This document shows positions 46,301 to 57,397 of a stretch of DNA of 64,000 bases, piece by piece. The notes beneath the pieces were generated by a model. The model saw only the letters and a list, made by a program, of their open reading frames with translations, was not told the origin of the DNA and searched no databases. Position numbers and translations under genes: made by a program. This DNA is from Tethya wilhelma. Lineage: Eukaryota > Porifera > Demospongiae > Tethyida > Tethyidae. Where the stretch lies: the NCBI GenBank assembly GCA_964030475.1, contig CAXIPT010000031.1, positions 135,291 through 199,290 on the forward strand, in the 5' to 3' direction. Position 1 is the stretch's first letter; the number at the start of each line of letters is the position of its first letter.

Positions 46301-46647
46301 GCACTGGCCCCCAATGGATCCCAGGAGTGGTGATACAACAGATTGGACCATTAACTTACCTCCTTGATATGAGAGATGGACGGATTTGGAAGCGACACAT
46401 CGATCACTTGAAAGACTGTTCAGATCAAAGTTCTTCAAATGATACCCAAGATATTGAAGACACTGAAACGGACATTGATATTGTACCACAGTCTACAGAG
46501 GTTCCAGATCCTGAAATAACACCTGCTACACCTGACAGAGGTGATTCAGACGTCAACTACTGTTCAGTGATATCCAGCTCGTTCACGTCTACCTCCAGAC
46601 CGTTATACGGTCTCACATTGGTAAGGGAGGAGTGTAGTGACTATTGA
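43320..46647 (+). pseudogene. Pol of Gypsy element A (protease, RT, RNase H, integrase)
   Basis: Domains in order: protease with LDTGAATT near 43410, interrupted by a 362-base MITE at 43473; reverse transcriptase (44190-44760) with frame changes near 44185 and 44465, and a small deletion near 44585 that removes the YxDD box; RNase H (44790-45300; DTDASQYGLG) with shifts near 44800 and 45200; integrase zinc module and core (45640-46200), with a deletion near 45855 at the first core Asp region and a loss of roughly 100 bases near 46200 compared with the fragment at 54797-56066. The C-terminal part is open to TGA at 46647. At least seven lesions. Confidence 0.85.
43473..43834. repeat. MITE inserted in the protease of Gypsy A
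   Basis: Terminal inverted repeats CAGTGGCGGATC / GATCCGCCACTG, with TTGAA duplicated on both sides (43468-43472 and 43835-43839). Outside the insertion the Gypsy frame would be continuous. The ends resemble hAT-like MITEs, but the visible duplication is 5 bases rather than 8. Confidence 0.8.
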
Positions 46648-46679
46648 CTCATAATTATGATTATTTCTGTTTTTGTTAA

Positions 46680-46889
46680 TGTGGTAACTGTAACTCTTAC
46701 TTAGACTCTGTAATAGTACTCTTAATGTTAGTGTGTAATGTGGTTAATTGTAGGTATGTAATTTGTGTGATGTCATTTCCTCGAGTGTATGCGCATATAT
46801 AGATTTTATTCATTTGTGGATTTTAGTTCTATTGTCAATGTTGATTCATTTGCAAGAGAAGTTATTGAGATCGTTTTCTGGTTGTTACA
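46680..46889 (+). repeat. 5' LTR of Gypsy element B
   Basis: 210 bases, TG..CA termini, same length as the 3' LTR. It contains a TATATAG-like promoter candidate near 46795. Confidence 0.9.
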
Positions 46890-46909
46890 TCTGGCGACGA
46901 GGATGAACC

Positions 46910-49900
46910 ATGGCCACTCATGGTGTCATTACTAAGTTTAACCCGAGTAAAGATGACTGGAGTACTTGGATAGAGCAGCTTTCCTTTTATTTCTCTGCGA
47001 ACGCAGTTACTGAAGACAGTCAGAAACGATTAATTCTGCTTGCAAACGTTGCCCCTGTTACGTTCAAGCTCGTGAAAAACTTGCTAGGACCACTTTCTCG
47101 ACCGCAAAATTCGATGACATTACGGCCGCTGTAAAGAAGCACTACGATCCGAAACCGTCTGCAATTGTACAGAGGTTTAAATTCAATACTCGTTCAAGAC
47201 AGCAGGAAGAATCAGTCGCTAACTATGTAGCTGCATTGCGGGAGATTGCACAACATTGCTCGTATGGAGAGTCCCTGAACGAGATGATTCGCGATCGGCT
47301 GGTATGCGGGGTGAATCATGAAACTATCCAAAGGAAGTTGCTAGCTGAGAAAGACCTCACCTATGATAAAGCGTACGAGCTAGCAATTTCTATCGAGACA
47401 GCTGAGTCTGATGCTAGAAACCTGAAGAGTAGCGAAAGGCCACTGCATTACCAGTTTTCCACCAAGAGCAACAAAGCCCCCCCTCACAAGAAAAGTTCGG
47501 AGATCAAGTGTTATCGTTGCGGAGGGCCACACCTAGCCCCTGCTTGTAAGCATAAAGATGCAGTGTGCCATGCATGCCACAAACAAGGGCATTTAGCACG
47601 GGTTTGTAACTCAAGGAAATCTCAACCACCCAGAACCAAGAAGACGTACCTGGTGCAGACAGAAAATGAACCTTCAGATGACTCCGACTATGACCCTTTA
47701 CATTATGTCACTATTGATACTGTCAGAGATGCTCGTACTGATGCACCTATCATGATGGAAGTGGAGTTAAACGATGTTCCGGTCCAGTTTGAACTAGACA
47801 CTGGAGCTGCAGTATCAGTAATCAACAAAGTCACCTACGAGAGAGTCCTGAGCAACAGCAGCCATCGCAGACATCTTCCTCTCACACCTGCTAGAGTGAA
47901 GCTAAAATCTTACTCTGGAGAGGTCATACCTGTTGTTGGAGTTACAACTGTATTTGCAAGGTACAAGAGTAAAGTCGTTACAGTAAACATACATGTGGTT
48001 TGTGGGGATGGACCCAATCTTTGGGGTCGTGACTTACTACAAGTTTTTGAGGTCAATTTGTCTGGTACCACTACTACAGTAAACTCAGTTAGAGAGCCAA
48101 CAGCCATGAAGATGTGCTGGACAAGTATAGTAACCTTTTTACTGACAAGCTTGGTTGCTACAATGGGCCACCAGTAACCCTGAATGTGAATGAAAAGGTC
48201 AAGCCTAAATTCCATAAACCCCGGTCTGTGCCATTTTCCCTGAAAGAAAAGGTAGAAGCAGAGCTCGAACGATTGCAGAGTTTAGACATAATTGAACCAG
48301 TGAAGCATGCCAAATGGGCTGCCCCGATTGTCCCAGTCTTTAAAAAGGATGGTTAGGTGAGACTCTGCGGAGATTACAAAGTCACTATTAATAAAGCTCT
48401 TTTGCCTGATCCATACCCACTCCCAGTAATTGACGAAATGTTTGCAGCTCTATCAGGGGGAAAGTGTTTTTCAAAGCTTGATATGGCAAATGCTTATCTG
48501 CAAATCCCGCTGGATGAGCAGTCCCAGGAGTATACGGTCATAAATACCCACAAGGGTCTGTTTAAGTACAAGAGGCTCCCCTTTGGAGTGTCTACGGCAC
48601 CGTCTATTTTTCAACGCTGCATGGACACTGTACTACAGGGCTTAACGGGAGTAACAGCTTACATCGATGATATCTTGGTATCAGGGAAAACAGACGAAGA
48701 GCACATAGCTAACCTTAAAGCTACTTTTCACAGATTAGGAGAAGCCAGTTTTCAACTGAAGAAGATCAAGTGTTCTTTCCAACAATCGTCAGTTGATTAC
48801 TTAGGTCACAGAATTGATGCGCAGGGTCGCCGCCCACTGTCAAAGCTATTAGAGAAGCACCTGCACCGAACAATGTGACTGAGCTTCGTTCATTTCTCGG
48901 AATCCTAAATTATTACAGCAAATTTTTGCCAAATTTGTCTGCCAAGTTATCACCACTGTACTCAATACTCCAGAAAAACAAGAAGTGGAATTGGCAACAA
49001 GAAGCTTTTCAGTCAGCCAAAGAGGCTCTACAGCAAGACTCACTGTTAGTGCATTTTGATCCGAAGAAACCACTGGTGTTATCCTGTGACGCCTCTCAAT
49101 ATGGGCTTGGAACTGTTCTATCCCACACCATGGAAGACGGTAGTGAACGTGCAATTGCCTACGCCTCCAGGAGTTTAAGTCCTGCAGAACGGAACTACTC
49201 ACAACTGGAGCGCGAAGCTCTAGCAATTGTGTATGGAGTCAAGAAGTTCCACGTGTATCTCTATGGGAGACACTTCACGATACATTCGGACCACAAACCT
49301 CTCTCATTTTTGTTCAGCGAGGAGAAACGTATTCCAGAAATGGTGTCTCCTAGAGTGCAAAGATGGGCGTTTACCCTTTCTGCTTACCGTTACAACATCC
49401 GTTACAAAGCTGGGAAGAGTCTAGGGAACGCAGACGCCCTGAGCCGTCTCCCCCTGTCAACTACATCGAACTGCTTGGGTGTCACTCCAGAGATGGACGT
49501 TTTGGTGAACCATCTATCCTCCACAACCATCAAGGCATCACACATCAAGGAGTGGACAGACAAAGACCAGATTTTGTCACAAGTGAAACGTTTTATTGTG
49601 AGTGGTTGGCCCACTCATGAGCTCGACAAGCAGTTCACACCTTACCTGTCTAAGCAGAGTGAGCTTTCTCTTCTCGATGGATGCATCCTTTGGGGTGCTC
49701 GTGTCATTGTTCCACCTCAAGGCAGAAAGTCAGTGCTAGAAGAATTGCATCTTACACATCCCGGTGTCAGCAGAATGAAACAGCTTGCAAGATCATATTA
49801 TTTTGTGGCCACAGATGAATTCAGAAATTGAGCAATTAGTTCGTCACTGTGACACTTGCCAGCAGTCAAGAGCATCACCTTCATCAGCACCACTTCATCC

Positions 49901-50823
49901 TTGGCAATGGCCAAGTGAGCCATGGTCTCGCCTACACTTAGACTTCGCAGGGCCTTTCCTTGGGAAGATGTACCTAGTACTAGTGGATGCCCACTCCAAG
50001 TGGTTAGACGTTGTCATCATGTCGTCTATCACTGCAGCTAAAACAATTGAACAACTCAGAAAAATCTTCGCTACATTTGGCCTTCCCAAGAAGATTGTAA
50101 CAGATAATGGCTCCACCTTCACCAGCAAAGAATTCAAAGATTTTATGTCTTCCAATGGTATTCTACACATCACATCCGCACCGTATCACCCGTCCACGAA
50201 CGGTCTGGCGGAACGAGCTGTAAGATCTTTCAAACAGGGTTTGAAAATGACTGATGGAGAAACATTACAAGAAAGACTGTCCAAATTTTTGTTTCGCTAT
50301 CGAGTGACTCCGCACTCAACCACTGGGATTTCCCCATCTGATTTCCCCATCTCAAGAGACGTATTCGCTCTCGGCTCGATCTCCTGTATCCTGATCTGTC
50401 AACAAGAGTTGAAACTAAACAACTCAAGCAAAAGTTAGCTCATGAAACAATGCTAAGCCTTTGCGTACTTTCCAAGTGGGTGATTTGGTATTTGCCAAAG
50501 ATTTCTCGACTTCACCTTTTAAATGGGTTTCAGCAACAGTTAAATGTACCACTGGCCCAGTTTCATACACCAAGGATGGTAATATTCTTCGCAGACATGT
50601 TGACCAGTTGAGGGAAAGATACCAGAAAGAAGCTGTGGTTGATCCTCTTGTTTTCCCGGACATTGTTGGTGAACGATCATCCGGAGGTGATACTCGACCC
50701 CCTCCACCCCCTCCACCGGTAGCACCACCTCCTCCACTGGTACCCCCACCTCCTCCTCCAGTTTCTCTCCGTAAATCTTCTCGGCAGAAAAGACCTCCAG
50801 ACTATTTTGGTCGTGAGAGTTGA
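46910..50823 (+). pseudogene. Gag-Pol of Gypsy element B
   Basis: Starts at ATG 46910. Gag carries CYRCGGPHLAPAC and CHACHKQGHLARVC knuckles (47508-47610) after a frameshift near 47105. Protease LDTGAAVS is near 47798. Reverse transcriptase (48280-48800) keeps YIDD near 48661. RNase H shows SCDASQYGLG near 49084 and the HSDHKP segment near 49284. Integrase (about 49740-50400) keeps all three core acids (LDFAGPF, TDNGSTF, GLAERAV). The Pro-rich C-terminus ends at TGA 50823. Breaks: frameshifts near 47105, 48110, 48825, 49795 and 50440, and a TAG at 48354-48356. It is less decayed than element A, consistent with the young LTRs. Confidence 0.9.
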
Positions 50824-50842
50824 GAATTTAAAGGGGGGGAAG

Positions 50843-51052
50843 TGTGGTAACTGTAACTCTTACTTAGACTCTGTAATAGTACTCTTAATATTAGTGTGTA
50901 ATGTGGTTAATTGTAGGTATGTAATTTGTGTGATGTCATTTCCTCGAGTGTATGCGCATATATAGATTTTATTCATTTGTGGATTTTAGTTCTGTTGTCA
51001 ATGTTGATTCATTTGCAAGAGAAGTTATTGAGATCGTTTTCTGGTTGTTACA
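50843..51052 (+). repeat. 3' LTR of Gypsy element B
   Basis: Differs from the 5' LTR at two visible positions (near 50890 and 50995). Confidence 0.9.
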
Positions 51053-51072
51053 CTATATTTTTGCCTCACTAA

Positions 51073-51220
51073 ATTTAGCGCTGTTGTCATCAATAATTTA
51101 GCGCCACTATCATCAATAATTTAGCGCCCCTATTTTATTTAGCGCCACCGTCATCAACATTAGCGCCCCTATTTCTATATTTAGCGCCACAGTCAACAAT
51201 AAATTAGCGCCAATATTTGG
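51073..51220. repeat. TTAGCGCC short repeats
   Basis: TTAGCGC occurs seven times in 150 bases, spaced 16-32 bases, with alternating followers (CAC..TCATCAA or CCCTATTT). It lies at the C-terminal side of the MULE gene and could be part of its subterminal repeats. Confidence 0.65.
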
Positions 51221-51282
51221 GCGTGAATTTTGAAACAAATAGTATGCCATAGAGGATGGCTTGCCATCTTCGCCAACAACTG

Positions 51283-52790
51283 TTAATTTGGCTTGCATTT
51301 CAGATTTTTATACCATTTCACAAGCTCATCAATTTCTTTACATTTAATAGCCACAGCTACGACATGTGCACACATTTTAGAAGATTTGAAGGAGATACAA
51401 CTTTCATCACACAAGTATCCTCCATTCTTTGCAGCCTTTACATAATGGGGACGCTTTCCCGACTGGCTTTTAACCATCCATCCTGTGCTATCACCTGGGC
51501 ACCGTACTAAAGCTGAATCTTCAGCAACCAGGTCTTGAGCTCTTGACCAAATCATAGAGCTCATTTCTGCTGGAAGGCACATAGAAGAAATAGGTGACTT
51601 TTCTTTATCTTCGCCACTATCCATTTCATCACTCTGCAGTGGGAAAACACTCGGAGACATAAATTTCTTCACCTTTTGTAGCCGTTGCTGTTCAGACATC
51701 TTGAACCACTTTTGAGGTGAGCTGCTAGGTGAGAATATTCACGGCAGACACGATACTCTCCAGACGATGCAACTGCACGCTTTATCTCATTTTTTTGTTC
51801 CAAGAGCAAATGCTGCATCTCGTTCACAAACTTTGGTAGCTCAGACTTTTTATACTGGAGTTGCTGGTTCAAGATGTTGTTTTTTGACTCCACATCATTT
51901 GTGTAGTATGGTTGGGGTGGAAAACCCAAGCCAGCATTCTCTCGAACACATCGTAACATGCTCTTTGCAACTGTATCACGGCAATGTTTCGTAAACCAGG
52001 AGTGAAACTCTGGAGGAAAATTAAACGATTCTTCACGATGATTCCATATGTCCTCTAGACTTGTAATCATCACATCTAATTCCTCTTCACTTTCGGCATC
52101 AACTAATCCAGACTCGAATGTAGACGGGTTTCCAAGAATATCATGAACAAATTTCATCATTATATCCTTGGGAACATGAAGCTGACGAAGCTTTTCTTCA
52201 ATATTTCCCCGGAAATGAAGAAAACACCGTAAATGAATTGCATTCGGAAAAACTGCAGAGAATGCATCAGATAGTGCAGTTTCACCATCTGTTCCATATG
52301 CTTGAAGCTTGACTAAACTTCGGCATTTGCTTACTAAAGAGGAAGCGAAGAAGTGGTATGTTTCAAAGGTTTTTTTAAATGAATCAGCAATGGGCCAATC
52401 ATAACAGGTGATTTACATGGATCATCTTTACAACGAAGCATCAGATGTCGATAAGTGGTAACGGTCACATCGAAGGATCCTAGGCTGAACGTGGGATCAA
52501 TTCCTAGGATACTAGATTGGATTGGAGATGTGCAGAACCTAGACAGATCATCCAACATGTAATCAAAAGCAAGAATCATCATGGGAAAAGGAGCAGCATT
52601 GACAATTTGCACGAACGTCTGTCCATGTTTTTTCCCTTCATTATTTTTGCACATCATCATGTAGAGTGGGTCGGTTTCCCTAGCTTTGTTATCTGTCAAG
52701 TTGAGTTTCCTTCGAACATCTTTGACTTGTTGCCTGCTTCGTGGAATAGCACCAGCACTTGAGGCACCAATGGTAGAGATAAAGAACTTA
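51283..52790 (-). pseudogene. MULE-type transposase with C-terminal SWIM-like zinc motif
   Basis: Reading from about 52790 downward: a conserved lead (IPRSRQQVKDVRRKLNL), then GIDPTFSLG with the first Asp near 52497, a frameshift in an A7 run near 52370, YGTDGETALSDAF (second Asp) near 52290, LRCFLHFRGN, and NDVESKNN with the probable third acid near 51890. After another frameshift near 51710 comes a SWIM-like end (YLCDESC..MCAHVVAVA) to the stop at 51283. MULE transposases act as D-D-E enzymes on long terminal repeats. Two frameshifts and a lost N-terminus make this a pseudogene. The left side is overrun by the satellite at 52770. Confidence 0.75.
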
Positions 52791-54395
52791 GTTATTTAGA
52801 GTGACTATGGACTCAGAAAATTTTCTAAGACCAAAAAGTACACTTTTCAAAAAAAACGTTTATTTTGTCTTGAAAACACTTTTCAGCACAAAAGAAACAC
52901 TTTGGTGAAACTTTACTTTTCTTGGTGTAAAAAACATTCCTGGTGAAAAACAAAGTATTTTAACGGTAGAGATAAAGAACTTAGTTTATTTAAGTCACTA
53001 TGTACTTAGAAAAATTTCTGAAAATTTAATAAGTACACTTTTCACAAAAAACGTTTATTTTGCTTTGGAAACATTTTTAGCACAAAGAAATTCTTTTGTG
53101 AAATGTTACTTTTTCTATCACATTATACATTCTCTTGGTTTAACAAACATTGTTGGTGAAAAACAAAGTTTACTCACGGTAAAGATAAAGAACTTAAGTT
53201 TTTTTGAGTTACTATGGACTTTGTATTTTCCAAAACATAAAAATATATTTTTTTTAACAAAAAGTGTTTATTTTACCTTAAAAACATTTTTTGGACAATT
53301 TTTTAAATCTTACTTTTTTAAACACATGGAACATTCTCTTGGTGTAAAAAACATTGTTGGTAAAAACAAAGTTTTCTTATGGTAGAGATAAACAATTTAG
53401 TTTTTCTTAAGTGACTATGGACTTAGAAAATTTTCTAAGACTAAAAAGTACACTTTTCACAAAAAACGTTGCCTTGAAAACATTTTCGGCACAAATGAAA
53501 CAGTTATGTGAAATTTTACTTTTTTCAACACATGGAAACATTGTTGGAGAAAAACAAAGTTTTCTCACAGTAGAGATAAAGAACTTAGTTTTTTTGAGTG
53601 ACTATGGACTTAGAAAATTTTCTAAGACTAAAAAGGACACTTTTCACAAAAAAAGTATATTTTGCCTTGATAACACTTTTTAGCACAGAAGAAAAACTTT
53701 TGTGAAGTTTTCTTTTCTCAACACATGGAACATTCTTTTAGTGTAAAAAACATTGTTGTTGAAGAACAAAGTTTGATAACGGTAGAGATAAAGAATTTAG
53801 TTTTTTTGAGTGAGTCTTAGAAAATATTCTATGTCCATCGTCACTCCAAAAAACTAAGTTTTTTATCGTTTTTCACCAACAAAGTTTTTTACACCAAGAA
53901 AATGTTCCATGAATTGAAAAAAGTAAAATTTCACATAAGTGCTTCTTTTTTGCTGAAAAGTGTTTTAAACGCAAAATAAATGTTATTTGTAAAAAGTACT
54001 TTTTGGTCTTAGAAAATTTTTTAAGTCAATAGTCACTCAAAAGAACTAAGTTCTTTATCTGTACAGTGAGGAAATTACGTTTTTTACAAACAATGTTTTT
54101 TACATCTATTATGTGTTGAAAAAAGTAAAATTTCACAAAAAGTGTTTCCTTTGTGCAAAAACTGTTTTCAAGCAAAAATAAACGTTTTTGGTGATAAGTG
54201 TACTTTTAGTCACTTAAAAAAAATAAGTTGTTCATCTCTACTGTGAGAAAACTTTGTTTCAACAATGTTTTTTACACCAAGAGAATGTTCCATGTGTTGA
54301 AAGAAGTAAGATGTCACAAAAGTGTTTCTTTTGCGCTGAAAAATATTTTCAATGCAAAATACACGTTTTTCGTTAAAAGTTTACTTTTTTTGTCA
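52770..54395. repeat. AT-rich ~200-bp satellite with an orientation switch
   Basis: The landmark GTAGAGATAAAGAACTTAG (with variants) recurs near 52772, 52965, 53177, 53380, 53567 and 53779, that is, every 187-212 bases. From about 53825 the same unit continues in the opposite orientation (complement landmarks near 53850, 54045 and 54220) up to the N at 54404. Open frames at 53065-53385 and 53411-53683 are satellite by-products. Confidence 0.85.
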
Positions 54396-54404
54396 TAGAA
54401 AATN

Positions 54405-54506
54405 ATGTATGCGCATAAAGATATGCTCTACTTTCTATATAAAGCACACCAAATCTTGCTGTGCATTAAATAGAAAATCTAGAATATCTTTATGCGCATA
54501 CATCGT
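54405..54506. repeat. Short hairpin repeat
   Basis: ATGTATGCGCATAAAGATAT just after the N gap is repeated as its exact complement ending near 54506. Confidence 0.7.
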
Positions 54507-54796
54507 GGACATGATTTCCACCCAAATTATGTTGGTCCATGATAATACAATTTAGGTGACAAAATTTGGTTGCCATAGCAACCTTAATTCGTAGCCGCAT
54601 AATTAATTATTCATGAGATTATTAATATTCAGGTCGTACTTGTCACATGACTTCCGTTCTCGGAGATGCATGTTCTGATAGTTTCTAACTATCTTCATAT
54701 GCATTTTGATGTCAATCTGAGCTTTACTTTGGAAGATATAGCACTGACGAATATTTTTTTCCTTAATGAGGATAGGCTGCCTTAACTTTCCTGAGC

Positions 54797-56066
54797 ATCT
54801 CTCATATCAAGGAGGTAAGTTAATGGTCCAATCTGTTGTATCACCACTCCTGGGATCCATTGGGGGCCAGTGCCCATGTTCTTGGCCATCACAGTTTGAC
54901 CGGCATGTAGAACCCTCAAGCTGGCTCCACAATTTCGATACCTTGACTGACTTTGTCGAACGTTACGATGCACATTGGGTCTGATCAAATCCCACCTTGC
55001 GCGAAGACTCCTACCCATCAGTAACTCACTTGGAGCAACACCGGTAGAGCAATGAGGTGTGGTGCGGTAAGTCAACAAGAAGTTTTCTAATCGATGCGAG
55101 ACAGTCATGTCTGTGTTCTTAGAGGCTCTCATGTACGAACAAATCGTTCCGCTTCACCGTTTGAGGATGGATGATAGGGTGAGCATCGAATATGTCGCAT
55201 ACCGTTGGCCTTCACAAATGTTGAAAATTCGGAGGAGGTGAACTGTGGTCCGTTATCTGAGACCAATTCTTCTGGTAATCCATGTACTCCAAACAAATGA
55301 CATAAGGCTTCAATAGTGTTCCCAGATGTAGTTTGGGTCATCTTCACCACTTCTGCCCACTTAGAGTATGCATCCACCACAATCAGATATGTGTTATTCA
55401 GAAAAGGTCCTGCAAAGTCTATGTGGATCCTCTCCCATGGTGGATGTGGCCAACTCCAAAGATGGACAGGGACTCTTGCTGGAGATTGCTTTACTGCAGC
55501 GCAATCTGTACATGTCTTCGCAAGTGTTTCCACCTGTTTGTCGATTCCAATCCACCAAACGTGATCTCTGGCCAAAGATTTCATCTTTGATTCTCCCATA
55601 TGTTCCTTGTGCAATTCATTTAGCACCACAGATTGTAATGAACTCGGAATGACTACCCTCTTTCCCCACAATATGCAATCATCTTCAACTGTTAGTTCCG
55701 TGGACTTTGCTAGGTAGGGTTTAAATGGAGGTTCTACTGAAACTGGCCATCCCTTCTTGATGTTCTGTAGCACCTTGGACAAGACTGGGTCCTGTCGCGT
55801 TGCTGATCGAACCTGGTGACTGGTCACAGGTAAAGCTTCGAGTTGTCGTATATTACACAGTTTGGTTTCTGATACTGCTCGGACGGCATTGTCAGGGAGT
55901 GGCAATCTGGAAAGTGCGTCGGCATTTCCATGAGCGGAAGTTGAACGATATTCAATATCGTACATGTAGGCAGACAATAGGATTGCCCATCGTTGTAATC
56001 GACTGCTGGTACTCCCTTCTTTGGGCCAAAAATACTTGTCAGGGGTTTATGATCAGTTACACTGGA
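54797..56066 (-). pseudogene. Second copy of Gypsy A pol: end of RNase H and integrase
   Basis: The fragment runs from the DHKPLTSIFG end of RNase H (56066) through the zinc module and an integrase core with all three acids (HIDFAGPF, SDNGPQF, SSNGEAER) to the C-terminal LTYLLDMRD near 54800. Both ends are cut abruptly. A frame change near 55985 and another near 55130 are the visible breaks. It keeps a segment near 54970-55080 that element A lacks and so shows what A has lost. Confidence 0.85.
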
Positions 56067-56104
56067 CCAAAAATGACATTTCTTATACAACCTTATATGC
56101 AGGA

Positions 56105-56300
56105 TTTGTACATGAAATATCAGGACAACTATCCTTCACAAATTCTCTAGCTGACAGTTCATTTGTCATTTAGCTGTCCTGAACCACATGACAGATCTAA
56201 CTATCCTCCTGTGATTTCTGTAACTGACAGTTCATTTAGCTGTCCTGAACCACATGACAGATCTAACTATCCTCCTGTGATTTCTGTAACTGACAGGTCA
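56105..56300 (+). repeat. 66-bp tandem duplication with open frame
   Basis: The unit TAGCTGTCCTGAACCACATG.. at 56171 recurs at 56237 (period 66, 22 codons), with a weaker partial copy upstream near 56120. In one frame it reads SFSCPEPHDRSNYPPVISVT twice. No splice sites or homology that would prove coding. Confidence 0.6.
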
Positions 56301-56652
56301 TTTATCATTTACAGTGCATGCATGCGTGCTGATTGTACTATTCAGATGGAAAACGTGTACTCATTGACAAGGTATAGACTTGTGATGCATGCTCAACTTG
56401 ATCAAAAATCTTAAATATAGTTTACTATATATAAACAACAAAAAAAAGATTGCTACATTAATATGTTATACTGAGTTCCTCTGTCCCAAATCAAGCTAGT
56501 ACAATGTATATTAATGGATATAATAATCATCATCATCCCTATATTATATGATTTATATAACTTTATAACAATTATTAATAATCATACAAGTAAGAATGCA
56601 TCCTTGTGTTGATCAACTTCACAATCATGAACTTTCATGTACAGTAAACAGC
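56301..56652. other. AT-rich non-coding stretch
   Basis: No feature seen beyond the tail of the 66-bp duplication and poly-A/T runs. Confidence 0.4.
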
Positions 56653-57282
56653 TTATTCAGTTTGACTTCGAATAGATGCCATAATCATTCTTCCTCCCCA
56701 AGATCCTTCCTCAAAGATCTTATTGCGCCAATAGTACCGAACTTGTTCAACTGTCTTTTGGTTTTCTCGTTTAATTCTTTGAATTTCAAGTTCTGAATCC
56801 TCTACTATTTTTTCCATTTCTTCAAGTTTGTCTCTCAGAACTTTGCACATCCGCCTTGATTTTAATTCTTTCTCATGGAGAGATGTAAAATAATGCTTAA
56901 TGTCAATACGATTCAGACCTCTCATTTTTTTGCATCCTCCATTGACATATACTTCCACTTGATAGTTGGTGTCACATACTATTGCCGGATATATATCTTT
57001 ATAGCTCTCTAATGATTCTTGATATTTTTTCCAATAGTCATAATTTTTGTCACCAATTGTGTCTAATCTTCTGCAGATATCTTCTGAATCACTGGCAGAC
57101 GTATATGATTGTGCTGGATTAGTAGCTGTAGCAATAGAAGGGTAAGGGCTTATGCTTGCAATTGACTCACAAGAACTCCCTTGAGAACTTGATTCAGAAT
57201 AATTTAATCTGTGTATCTGCCTGCGTTTCCTTTTTTGCTTTCTTCGTTTATTTTGCTTTGCTGAAGATGAATGGCTACCCAT
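56653..57282 (-). CDS. Hypothetical 209-residue basic/Ser-rich protein with coiled coil
   Basis: An uninterrupted frame from Met 57282 to a stop at 56653. The N-terminus has a strong nuclear-localisation-like cluster (KRRKQKRKRR, residues 12-21), followed by a Ser-rich linker (residues 29-70), a central segment with aromatic residues (NYDYWKKYQESLESYKDIY), and a charged helical C-terminal half likely to form a coiled coil (KVLRDKLEEMEKIVEDSELE). I do not recognise the family. It lies on the same strand as the tnp2-type transposase further right and may be an accessory ORF of that or another element; that is a guess. Intactness amid decayed neighbours is its main point of interest. Confidence 0.5.
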   Translation of the reverse strand: MGSHSSSAKQNKRRKQKRKRRQIHRLNYSESSSQGSSCESIASISPYPSIATATNPAQSYTSASDSEDICRRLDTIGDKNYDYWKKYQESLESYKDIYPAIVCDTNYQVEVYVNGGCKKMRGLNRIDIKHYFTSLHEKELKSRRMCKVLRDKLEEMEKIVEDSELEIQRIKRENQKTVEQVRYYWRNKIFEEGSWGGRMIMASIRSQTE

Positions 57283-57397
57283 GGTCTAGTGTATGAATGA
57301 CCAAATAAAAACAAGGATAAAATATTACTACATGGATCATGACCAAGTCCATACATGTATAAATACTGAGATATATTATATACTGGCAACCCTGAGT

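Larger units (their letters stand above)
42406..46679 (+). mobile_element. Ty3/Gypsy element A, 3' LTR broken by element B
   Basis: The 5' LTR begins TGTAGTGACTATTGACTCAT at 42406 (end not defined, probably before 42640). The 3' LTR begins with the same bases at 46633 after a purine-rich tract (GGTAAGGGAGGAG) and is cut after 47 bases, where element B starts. The gag-pol between them carries many breaks and a MITE. Confidence 0.85.
46680..51052 (+). mobile_element. Ty3/Gypsy element B, nearly complete, with both LTRs
   Basis: Two 210-base LTRs, 46680-46889 and 50843-51052, start TGTGGTAACTGTAACTC, end TGGTTGTTACA and differ at about two positions, so the insertion is young. A TGGCGACGAGGATG primer-binding-site-like sequence starts two bases after the 5' LTR, and a polypurine tract (AAAGGGGGGGAAG) precedes the 3' LTR. 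Flanks (GTTAA and CTATA) do not match. Confidence 0.9.

Noticed and set aside
53065..53683. Two open frames encoding Lys/Phe-rich repeats
   Set aside because: They are the AT-rich satellite unit translated; unit spacing (187-212 bases) does not keep a reading frame.
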